From Cyathus striatus (Eukaryota; Basidiomycota; Agaricomycetes; Agaricales; Nidulariaceae), in the NCBI GenBank assembly GCA_025738555.1, contig JAOVFP010000004.1:4464001-4528000 (forward strand): a stretch of 64,000 nucleotides of DNA, in the 5' to 3' direction. The position numbers were made by a program, and so were the translations under genes. Shown here one piece after another: positions 42,920-53,021 of the stretch (its first letter is position 1; each line of letters opens with the position of its first letter). Under the pieces are notes generated by a model. It ran no database searches. It saw only the letters and a program-made list of their open reading frames with translations, and had not been told where the DNA came from.

Positions 42920-44660
42920 GTACCTACAGTATTAACCGACGTTCGCGGCTGTACACTCGTTGGCTATCTTAGCTTGCGATTGTTGCTTACGAGATCTGAG
43001 TCATTCGATAGAGATTCCACTTGGAAGGATTGCAATCGCTGACGCTAGGTATTTGGTCCTATTACATGCATCTTCACGCTTGTTCGAATTCGTTGCTGTG
43101 AATTGGCTATGATCTCTGCTCAGATCCCTGCTCAAATTCAAAGATAATATATTGTTCGCAAGTATCTGATTTACAAGTGATAGTAACTCGGCTGTACAAC
43201 CGGTACCGCTGGGTATATTGCAACTTCCTCCCTCAGTGATGTGCATCAACCTTCTGTTACTTGAGCGAGAGCTGATATCGACGAGGAGGAAACACGAGCT
43301 TCGCTCGGGTTATCTGCACAAACGGTCCCAGGCGGATACTGGTGTTAGCACCGCGAATGAAAATTCCCCAGACAAAGTAGGTGTCTGTACGTACACCGAT
43401 GATCCACGCATTCGCGGTGGGATAATGATAGGTGGTGTCTTCGAATGCTTGCTTCATGCCTTGGGTGCACTGGGTGCGTATAGTGGAGTACCATCCTCGC
43501 TTGAAAGATTGAATTTCATTGCCGCGGTCTCGAATCAACCACTCGGGAATAGTGGCTTTGGCGTCGTTGCAACGGATATTGATATTAAGTTTCTGTCCTC
43601 CGGAGGGGCTTTCGCGTTGGAGTAGATGTAGCGGGAGTAGATAGCTGGAGTATGCTATCGGAAGATGCGATGACGGGTATGTTATCGTGGTTCAGAGATG
43701 GTAAGATGATAGTAGTTGCCAGTAAAAGTCAAGAGACGATGAGGCTGCAGAGCCTTATATACAGCGGCCCACTTTTGAAATATATTCAACACTTGAATGG
43801 AGCCCCACCTGAATCGGCGCATTGACGTTTTTGGATATGTTGTGACTCGCGACCTCGATTCCAAATGTTCAGGTCGAGTGTATGCTTTTGAATACAAGAG
43901 TGTGACATGTCAACGCATACTGATGCACCCTACAGCTCAGCGAGGCTCAAAGCTCGAAGAGTGGCCCATGAAGCTGCTTGATGTTAACGGATAATGGTGG
44001 AGAGACGTTCCCTAGAAAGAGAGGGGTTAAGGAATAAAGCAGCGATGAGGTGGGATTATAAATAGGAAGGGGCGAGGTACAGGGGAGATATGGAGACGAC
44101 GCAGGGGACATAAAAGGAGGAAGGAGCAAAGGAACGTACCGCTGCTATAATCTAATCCCGCTGTGCCTTCTCAAGCTTGTTCCTCATGCGCACGTACCTC
44201 AAGGCTTCCATTAGCTGCACTTGATGGGCAACATAAAAGCAAGCAGGAGGTAACGTTTTCTGCATAGTCGAATTGTGCATTAGCGCCGGTCCGGGAAAGA
44301 CACCTCAAGTACGTACCTCGATCACCATAAGCCCATACAACAGCGTATCCATGATCTCGGCGCCCCCAGCGCCTCCTTCATCCTTTCAGAGTTCAAGTTC
44401 AAAAATGGCTTGTAGAAACACGATTACGTGGTAGTATAACCTTTCACGTTCTGGAGGCAGCAAAAAGGGAGGACAGTGGATTGATGTCTGAGAAAGCGTG
44501 GGGGAGGATGCTAAGACGACCTGCGATATGAAGTTAGTAGGTTGTTCAGAGATAACAGCAAGTGTATAGAATGGGAGGCGATCCGGAAGAAGGAAGAGTC
44601 GTACCTTCACGTTGTACATCCCGCGCTAGAACCTGCTCTTGCGCAGGTGCAGCCCGGTAA
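42920..44660 (-). repeat. D3 duplication, copy 3, without the TRWW domain
   Basis: It aligns with 36650-38890, but the match jumps from 'gatgtgcatcaacc' (43251) directly to the part equivalent to about 37740, deleting about 730 bp that hold the TRWW domain in copy 2. The exon-like segments with YPTANAWI and FPPRRYQLS are kept. Frames contain several stops, so no functional product is expected. Confidence 0.75.
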
Positions 44661-44800
44661 TGAATGTTTTGTCTTCTAAACACCTGACTTTGAGAAGAGG
44701 AGGTATGTCCAGGTCCCTCCAAATGTTTTTCCGCAGTACGCTCGGTTATGTAAAACGTAGAAACGACTCGGAGAACTAAGCTTGCTTAAGTACTTACTAG

Positions 44801-45852
44801 TAGTCCGGAAGCCGAACCGTCTAAGACGAGAACACGCTGGCGTCACATGACTGGCGTGGGGGTATCTCGTCGATAGACGGTCCGGTAAAATTGGTCAAAT
44901 TTGAAACAGGCGTCCCTTACGCGCCCACTTCCCTTGCTCGCTCACTCAATACACCTGTTCCTCCCCTTGTCCCTTCCGTTCTCTACGCAAGTTGACTTAC
45001 ATAAACGTCGAAGAATACCCTCAAACCTCTAATTACACCAAGAAACCCAATAAAAGCACTTCATCCAACGTAACGAGGCCAGCACAAGTACATCCAAAGC
45101 ACATCATTACCCAGATTCAAGCAGGCTGGAGGGGTCAGGGAGTGTTAGCAGTGGTAAAGGTGATCTATTTGTTGAGGAAGGGTCTGTGAAAACCACAGGT
45201 GCATGGGTGATAATTTCATTGCTTACTTTTAGTGATGCTGAACTAAATACCGAGCAAACCAAGAGCAAACTGGGACCAAATCTCAAGCGATCTCAAGCTG
45301 AAGCCTGGCTACGAAGGTCTCTGAGATTTTATATTTATTCAAGACGGTGTACATAAGTTTTGTATTGTGAATTGTACATAACAATAAAAGATCTTTGCTG
45401 TTCTTAATCTTCTATGCGTGCAGTATAGTTTGAAATTGCGAGCATTGGTAGTTAGTCGTAATATGGGGGTCATCTAATCTTTCAATAGCGGGTATTTCTT
45501 GAAAAGGGCTCGAGTTTGCATAGGGAAAGGGAACTAAGGCGGACAGTTTCTGTGCTTCAAGTTGTACTGCAGTACAGCGTGCTGGCTGGTTAAAGTGCTT
45601 TTGTTGGTCTTCTTGGTGAAATTAGATGTTTGCATGTTTTCATCAATGCTTGGGAAGTTAGCTTGCGTATAGGATAGAGGGGACAAGGGGAGGAACAGAT
45701 GTATTGAGTGAGCGAGCGAGGGAAGTGGGCGCGTAAGGGACGCCTGTTTCAAATTTGACCAATTTTACCGGACCGTCTATCGACGAGATACCCCCACGCC
45801 AGTCATGTGACGCCAGCGTGATCTCGTTTTAGACGGTTCGGCTTCCGGACTA
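44801..45852. mobile_element. Long-TIR (foldback) element, MULE-like, 9-bp target duplication
   Basis: Inverted ends start TAGTCCGGAAGCCGAACCGT. The outer 170 or so bases of both ends are almost identical, and weaker similarity extends to about 310 bp. The flanks are ACTTACTAG at 44792-44800 and 45853-45861. The middle (about 45150-45530) has no coding capacity. Long terminal repeats with a 9-bp duplication fit a non-autonomous Mutator-like element. The high identity of the two ends suggests recent movement or gene conversion. Confidence 0.9.
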
Positions 45853-46217
45853 ACTTACTAGAATCTGACATGTCACATAGAATGCGACATCATGTGATTA
45901 TGTCACGTACCGTAACACAGCGTAACACCGGCCTCTTTCAGCCGTTGGCATTAAGGCAAGTGACTGATAACCGTGACTTGACCGCGATCCGTGACATTGT
46001 AACATAGCGGGTATGTCACAGTTGTTCGAAACCGAAACTATCACTACTTACTAAGGTAGCAATCTAGCACTCACCACAGCAGCTCAGCGCCCAACATTGA
46101 TGACTATCCTACACACTTCAGTTCTACTTTGCTTCGATTTGATTTTCATAATACAACTCTTGTTTGTGGCCCAGTATAACAAGCTTTAGAAAAACCGCTA
46201 TCATTATACTACACATA

Positions 46218-46542
46218 CTGTATTAATCAAATCAATTCGTCACCCCTCTGAGTGCGTGACACACTGAACCATCAAATCAGTTCGTCACTTTGGTAGATCC
46301 TGCGTGACGCACCAAAATTTTTTGTCACTTTCACTACTTGGGCTGGCAAAAGAAATTTTTTTAGGTTAATTTAAGTCCAAATAGCAAGTTTAACCACTGC
46401 AAAAAAAAATTTTGAACCTGCAGCTTTGCGTGACCATTTGAAACCTTCATCATTTTTGAACGTGATGCGTGACAAGCACTGAATTTCGTCTCGTCAAAAG
46501 GGTGCGTGACGCGTGACAGATGAATTGATTTGATTGTTACAG
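46218..46542. mobile_element. MITE with TA target duplication
   Basis: Termini are CTGTATTAATCAAATCAATT and the complement of AATTGATTTGATTGTTACAG, with TA at 46216-46217 and 46543-46544. The 325-bp interior is rich in GTCAC/GTGAC motifs on both strands. TA duplication points to Tc1/mariner-type mobilisation. Confidence 0.75.
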
Positions 46543-46688
46543 TACCACGGCTAGACTCTAGTAACTGGAGAATAATAGTAACTGCTGCCACCTCAGTATA
46601 TTATGACTTCCTTAACCTCAATCAAACCCCAACCATATGTTGGTTGTCTGCATCATGAGCACTCTCATGATGTTCTTTCTCCCAACTA

Positions 46689-48282
46689 ATGGGTGACTCC
46701 CAGTGAAAAATCAGTCTAGTGAGTTCAAGTGACACTTAGTGAGATATAGGTTTCAGACCCCATCTAGCACTGCCAATGAAAACCTTGACAGTCCTAGAAA
46801 CAAGTTCTTGGCATATATGAATCAGCATGGTGCAGGAAAAAGTTCAGTCAAGTGAAATCTAAGAATACCTAGGGAGATCAAGTGTATTCAAGTGCCAACA
46901 GAATGGGGCAAAGGGTGTTGACGAATTTGGAAAATTTTAATGTAAGTCCATCATTTCCTTCCCCAATATAATGGTGGCTTATTCACAGAACATGGTGTGC
47001 TGTTCCTTTTCCCCCAACTACTACCTTGCTCTCTCTCATTCTGCCAGCAATGCACTGAAGTCACCTTTACAAGCCTTTGCATGTCTCTTACAGTGTTCAG
47101 GTGGGTATTGGATATGTTGGTAAGTACAGTCACTATACTGTATCTAGTTGCAGACTAACCAACTTAACATTAACAGTGGATTTTACTAAATGCCTGTGCA
47201 GTGGTGTGCAGCACATCACTTCAACACCTCAAAAGGTAGCTCAATCACAATATGCATCAACACACATTGCCACACATTCCAGTACATGGTGGCTGACATT
47301 CGCCCACATCATCCTTCTTCCCACCTACATTGTGACAACAATGATGCCACCCACTCATCCCACCACCTCATCACAGTGGTGATACCATGATCCACCACAC
47401 CCAGCTACCCTCCTCATCCCTCTTCCCTCCTGCATCATAATGAAGACCATGACACCACATCACCCAGCCCCCCTCATCTCACCTCTCCCTGTATTGAAAC
47501 AACAACAAAGAGAATTTGAGATGGGAACACTTCTGTATGTGGTATTCAAATGTCTATAGAGGTAGCTGCATGCATAGTAGTTTACATTAGGTTTACATAT
47601 TGTATCAGTAATCTGTAGATATATTCTCAATATATGTCATTTTTTGCTCTGCAATTCTAGTAGTGTGAACATAAGAATCCAATATGCACCCAGATTGAGA
47701 TGAAGAAGTCCATAGATGTCACTATAATGGGCTATGACTCACTAGAGAAGATATCTATGGAAAATATAACATTTTCTGCACTTGTGACTAGGCTAGATGA
47801 GCTTTGATGTCACTAGAAAAGACATCTAGGTATTCTCATTTTTATATGCACATCTAGTCACAGCTAGGCTCTAGATTTCGCTAGATTACATGTGATGTCC
47901 CTAGATGGACTTCTCACTGGGGGTGACTACCTGTAAGGATCTGATGACACCAGACATCACTAGATTTTTAGACTCCACCTGATGGCTTAATTTCTGCAAG
48001 TAGTGTCAGACCATAAGGAAGCTGTTGTAGGCAAGTTGTAGGTGCTAGACTTGTTGTCAGAAAATGAAACATAAGCAAGGTGTGTGGGTCGGTGCCTTAG
48101 AGTACATAATAAATTTAGAAAAACCATGTGAAGAGACCATCTAGACACTTTTAGCAAGCTTAAGTGAGGTTTAGAGACAGTTTTTCAGTCTGGCAGAGGG
48201 GGGGGGGCCTCTCCAGAATTTTAAGTCTGGCGAAATCTAACAGCACTCTGATGACTTCAGATCCTTACAGGAAGTCATCCAA
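46689..48282. mobile_element. Outer MITE, split by a hAT-like insertion in its left terminus
   Basis: The right terminus (about 48250-48282) reads, reversed, GGATGACTTCCTGTAAGGAT. The left terminus reads GGGTGACT at 46691-46698, then continues ACCTGTAAGGATCTGA only after 47928. Removing 46699-47928 restores a continuous terminal repeat of about 27 bp. The element proper is therefore about 365 bp and older than the insertion within it. Confidence 0.7.
46699..47920. mobile_element. Non-autonomous hAT-like element with 8-bp target duplication
   Basis: It begins CCCAGTGAAAAATCAGTCTA and ends with the near-complement of CCAGTGAGAAGTCCATCTA. GGGTGACT flanks it at 46691-46698 and 47921-47928. The interior contains repeated GTCACTAGA/GACATCTAG motifs near the right end and no coding capacity. 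The CAGTG-type termini and 8-bp duplication fit hAT. Confidence 0.8.
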
Positions 48283-48638
48283 TGTACCTATTTCAAATTT
48301 GACTCTCTTCAACTCCTCTGCTGACCACTGAATTCACCTTTTCTGCTTAATAAGCTTTTCTTTCAACACTCTTCTCACCAATTGGTTCCATTCCTGGCAT
48401 GGGATTCCTTCGAGGAGAAAGTTTGCAGGCTGACTGTTTTCTTAATCAAACCCAAATCAGATCTCAGTGTAAGTATGTACATGCTTTTTGGTCTCATCTA
48501 TCCCAGGCACTGACTTTTATATCCACTATACTATATCCTCTGTCTAATCCTTTCACTGTCATACCTCATTTGAAGTACACCATTCTTTGAAAAGGAGAAT
48601 TGCAGAAACTGAGGCTGAGAAAATGCCAAATGCTGCCA

Positions 48639-49890
48639 TTACCTGACCAGCAGCTGGGCTTTTTCCTTGATCAAAGATTGAAATGTTCCAAGGAGGCCAG
48701 TCAAAACTATAATGAGCTTCATAACCATTGAAGTGGAAAGGATATGATTATCACTGGCTTCATTGGCTCCCACTTCTGTGACAATTGTTCTATTGTCACC
48801 AGGTACCACTGCATCACCAGTATCAGTAGTGACTGCTCTGGCTTCACCAGTGTCAGCTACAACTTGAGTTTCATTGTTGGTGGTTGTCCTAACATCACTG
48901 AGGACAACAATGACTCCAGATTCAGCCATGTTCTGGGGTTGTGAGCTATTGGCATTATCACTGATAACTGGCATTGTAAAGTGCAGATACTGGATAATTT
49001 CAACCAACTGTTTGGTCATGTGTCACACAAGGCCATGAACAGAACAGATTTAGCTGTTGGTCACACATCAAAAAGACTCATGAACATAGGTACAAGGAAA
49101 ACAAAAAATTATGAAAATTTGTTAAAAATAAAATAAAATGAGTAGTAATATTTAAAACAGTGTTGATACCAATATATACCTCCTGAAGTGTGTAATAAGT
49201 ATAATAATTACAGTTGAAAGCCATTCAAATCTACTCTAGCTTAAATTTTGCTCACCCAATGGCTTAGGCTGTGAACAGTTCACATCAAGTGTCACACATT
49301 CTATAGGGCTGTGAACAGAGGTTTGGACCGTCACACCTAAAAGGGTCTGAACACTTGGTCAAAATTATCCAGTATATCTTGGAGGCTACAACCAGATTGG
49401 TTCCCAGATGCCTCCTCCTGACTTCACCCCTAGTGGTCTCTAGGACTTGGCAACTCCCAGTGTCTTGCAACGTACTTCTGGCTGGTGGTGACACTCCATT
49501 AGGAACTGCAGGTGCAAGTATGGCATATGATAACTCATTGTTGGAGTATTGAATATTAGACTCATGGTGTGGGAGAGTCTCTGAGACAGGGTTTTGTTGG
49601 TTGCAGATGTCCTGGAAAGCAACCATTTTCCTGTCCTCCACTATGGCCAATGCTGCACACATCTATGGCTGACCATGAGCTCTCTGTTCAAGTCCTTAGG
49701 AACAATGTCAGAGAGCCAGTGCTGCATTTCTGGCCTACTACATTCATGGCTCCCAACTTCCATAATGCTGTCATTTTCCACTGGACTGTTGGTTAGTTCT
49801 ACAAAATATCTATCATCTTCAGTGGGCTGCTATGAAAGCCACTTTATTGCTAGGTCATATGTTTACAGCATGATAGGTCATTGACATACA
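48639..49890 (-). pseudogene. Mini-exon gene, copy 3, CpG-decayed and MITE-interrupted
   Basis: Minus-strand relic. Near 49880-49670 it keeps an exon-6-like part (after a TTTCATAG acceptor: the tail of which reads MQHWLSDIVPKDLNRELMVS). The last exon appears in pieces: EVRRRHLGTNLVVASKIY, then the MITE, then SQPQNMAESGVIVVL, HILSTSMVMKLIIVLTGLLG and FQSLIKEKAQL. The second tail helix is lost. CG dinucleotides of copies 1 and 2 are mostly TG or CA here. No function is expected. Confidence 0.78.
48990..49372. mobile_element. TA-flanked MITE inside the last exon of mini-exon copy 3
   Basis: Ends CTGGATAATTTCAACCAACT and its near-complement, flanked by TA at 48988-48989 and 49373-49374. Removing the element plus one TA rejoins the coding sequence (..AAGATATCTG.., aligned with ACCGAGATATGT in copy 2), so the insertion point is exact. 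The same terminal family occurs at 56373-56710. Confidence 0.85.
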
Positions 49891-49899
49891 TTCTCTTTC

Positions 49900-50244
49900 A
49901 CAATGAGCTTTGCTGGAAGCTGCTCCACTCAATGAAGACCTTCAACTTGCCCATATGATGCTGCAACACTGTCTCCAGCAGACTCCTGGGGAAGTTATAA
50001 TAACATCAGGTCATATCAACTAGCACAAAATGTTCTTAACATACATATTGGCATGGTTCATGTATTTTCATGCTGGATGCTAATGCCAATCCTCTGTGGA
50101 ATCTGTTGAGATATACGCTAGCATTTCACAAGTAAAAGTGACAAACTTTGAAGTAGAGACATACAGCAATAGTCAAGGGTGAGACAAGGGGTTACAAAAG
50201 CCTTGGAATATGATATGTGAGGTACTTTGAATGAAAGAACTTGT
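49900..50244. other. Decayed 5' part of mini-exon copy 3
   Basis: 49900-50040 matches 32860-32960 of copy 1 with CG-to-TG/CA changes. Beyond that no clear match remains, and no new feature is seen. Confidence 0.5.
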
Positions 50245-50760
50245 TGTGTTTCTGTACTCTTTATCTAGCTGGTATTTATTCTACATCATTCACACACAAT
50301 TCATGAAGTGGCTTTTTGTGTAGCCAAACTGGTAAACATGCACATATAATGTATGTCGACTATAGTGAAGCTGTGTTACATATATCAAGTGACAAGCTGG
50401 CACTTATTCCATAACATTATACACCATTTACGAAACACTGTCATTTTCTCCAGAGCCAACTTGTAAAAATGCATATACAAAGTAAACTCCATCATGCTGA
50501 AGCTGTGTTAACTTAAGTGCATGTACCACCCTGGTCCTTATTTTCATCCACAAAGTGCCTTTCTGTGTAGCCAAACTAGTAAACATACATATCCAAAGTA
50601 AATCGCATCACAGTGAAGCTGTGTTAACTTACATGTATCAAGCTGGTACTTATTCCATAACATTACACACCATTGAACATTCATGAAACACCGTTATTTT
50701 CTCCAGAGCCAACTTGTAAACATGTATATATACTCAAAGTAAATCACATCACCACATTCC
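50245..50760. repeat. CpG-decayed minisatellite related to 34240-34815
   Basis: Repeated motifs GTAAACATG-C/T-ATA, CAAAGTAAAT-CGCATCA, GAAGCTGTGTTAACTTA and CTTATTCCATAACATTA occur two to four times with about 100- and 200-bp spacing. Similarity to the 34-kb units (GTAAACATGCATACACGAAG, AGATCGCATCGG) and the same position beyond the mini-exon gene suggest it was part of the duplicated block. Confidence 0.6.
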
Positions 50761-51478
50761 ATTGTTATCTGTGTATCAAACTGTATTCAAAAGTGTTCAT
50801 AAGAACTCACTGAACTAAAGTCAAATGTACCCATTTCCAAAAAGATAATGATTAAATCAAATGACATGATTAGTTAATCAAGACAATCCAGTACTAAGAG
50901 TTTCCCAAATAACTCCATCCCATAACTTATTACTGCAATTCAGCTGTAGAATCACTTGTACATATTCTTGCATGTACCTATCTTCTATTTTTAATAGACT
51001 TCTTGGCCTTTGATATAATGGCCTCAATGTAGATTTGATGCATGCTGTGGCAAACATCCTGGACATCCACATAAGACTATGGTATTTTGGTGATAGACAG
51101 CATGCCAGACATGTCCAGCCACAGCAGAACTTCTGGAGTTTGAATAGTATAGCTTGAAATACCAAATGACCAAAGCCTACACTGTGAGCATGTCATAAAA
51201 TTCTTGAAGGACAGAAAAGTTTGGGATCCTGAATGGATCATGTGAATATTAAGAGAATCAAGTAATCAAGTAGTGGTGTAGTGATGGAGTTGAAAACTGT
51301 GTAGTAGTCATTATAAAACTGATCCAAATGTAACTCTTTTAGTGTTGGAAATATTACAGATTTTACTGCTGGAGGTGTTGAAGGAGCATTGTTTCTGCCA
51401 CAGAGTAATTTAAGGACTTCAAGGTTTCTACAGGATGTTAGTTTAGGTAAAAAGTTGTCCAATGGTGTGGAAGATTGA

Positions 51479-52668
51479 GTTAAGGCATGCTTAGCGAGCG
51501 TAGTCCCACTTCGTTGGCCACAGAACTAGAAACAGGAAACAACGTTAGTTTATAATGTTGACGAAAACTTAGCTTATAATGGAATAATTCTTGAATAACT
51601 TGAGGTGTTGACACTCTTCGTTGGACTTAAAACTCGAGATGTTTAGTTGCGCGGTAAGAAAATAAGCCATAAAGAGGTGAATTCTTGGTATGGTAGTACC
51701 AGCATAATATACAACGGCAGAATACTACTGGACCAATCCAACGCGCACGTACTCTCATGCCGTCGGAGCCCGATCAAGACAAAGGTAACTATGAGTCACA
51801 AGGTATATAAAATGACTGTTATAGCAGAATAAAGCACAAGAAAGTAAGTAATATGATAACTCAACACTCAGATACTCTTGGGACCAATCAGATGATGTTC
51901 ATAACTTGTTTCTTGAGGAGGCTCCACAACACCGGCGTGATGACTTGTCCTACCCCTCCCCAAGGGTAGTTGCAGTTGCCCAAGCTGCTGGTGCAGCACG
52001 GCATCGTAGACTGTTGAAGAATTGGATCGTCACCAGATTGGTCCTTCGAGCATCAAAGTGTTGGTAGAGAACGGAAATAAAGCACCGTCGTGTGCTATAG
52101 TGTGGTACAATAGAAAGAACTAGAACTAGAATATAGAGAAAAGAGTAAGTTGTACAAGAATGGAAGAACAAGGATACAACACCCGATTCCTCAACCTTAA
52201 ACCCCTATCCTCCCAACGCGAGATAACAACATTTGAGGAACGACAATGGTAAAACCCATTTGTTGTGCTTGATCCCCCTCTTGAAGTAACATCCGAGGCT
52301 TGAGGAGAGAAGCGAGAGTTAAGAAGTAGGGAAAGTAAACAAAATTACTCGACACATGTTGAATGTGCGATGGCTGACGTGTCTGTCAGCTGACTTTGTT
52401 TGGTGGAGACTTGTTTGGCTACGGCATTAGACTTGCTGCATCGCAAGTCCTATAATGAAAGCTCGAAGAGGAGCATATGTCAGTGTAGATATAACAAACG
52501 ATAAAATGGAAAATTGAATAAGAAAGACAATTAGGAAAGCATAGGTTAGATTTCCATAATAACAAAATAAAGGTAACAATGAGAAATGTAAGCAATAAAC
52601 TTATAATTGATACAACATCCCAAATCCACCCGTGGTCCAACCATCCCCTCCACAATGGGAGGGGGTGT
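51479..52668. mobile_element. Younger insertion of unknown type in the F-box relic (CpG-normal)
   Basis: The F-box homology stops at about 52668 and resumes at about 51478. The inserted 1.2 kb keeps CpG in most of its length (for example around 51490-52090), unlike everything around it, and shows no coding frame. A purine tract GGGAGGGGG followed by TGTT at the right edge recalls an LTR-retrotransposon junction, but no target duplication or matching termini were found. Boundaries are accurate to roughly 10 bp. Confidence 0.5.
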
Positions 52669-53021
52669 TTGTATTCTATAACTCTAAATTTCTCTCAAGG
52701 TATGTTATGTGGTAATTGAAACAATGGAACAGCCCATGAAACACTAGAAAATCAGGGACATGTGTAAATTTTCCCCCCAAAAATGATCTCTTCATCAATC
52801 ACAGAAATATATGGGACAGTTACTAAGGTAACATGCTCTAGCATCTTCAACAAGTTGAATGGGATGCTCTTCAATGCATACTGAAAAAAGATAAAGTAGA
52901 AATCAATGGATTTCCACAGATGACAATGTTCGATAAATATTTTCAAAATGGTATTCATCTCACTGAACTCTGGTTGGAGTAGATTTGATGGATGCTGATT
53001 GAGAGTAGACAAGGCTCTGCA

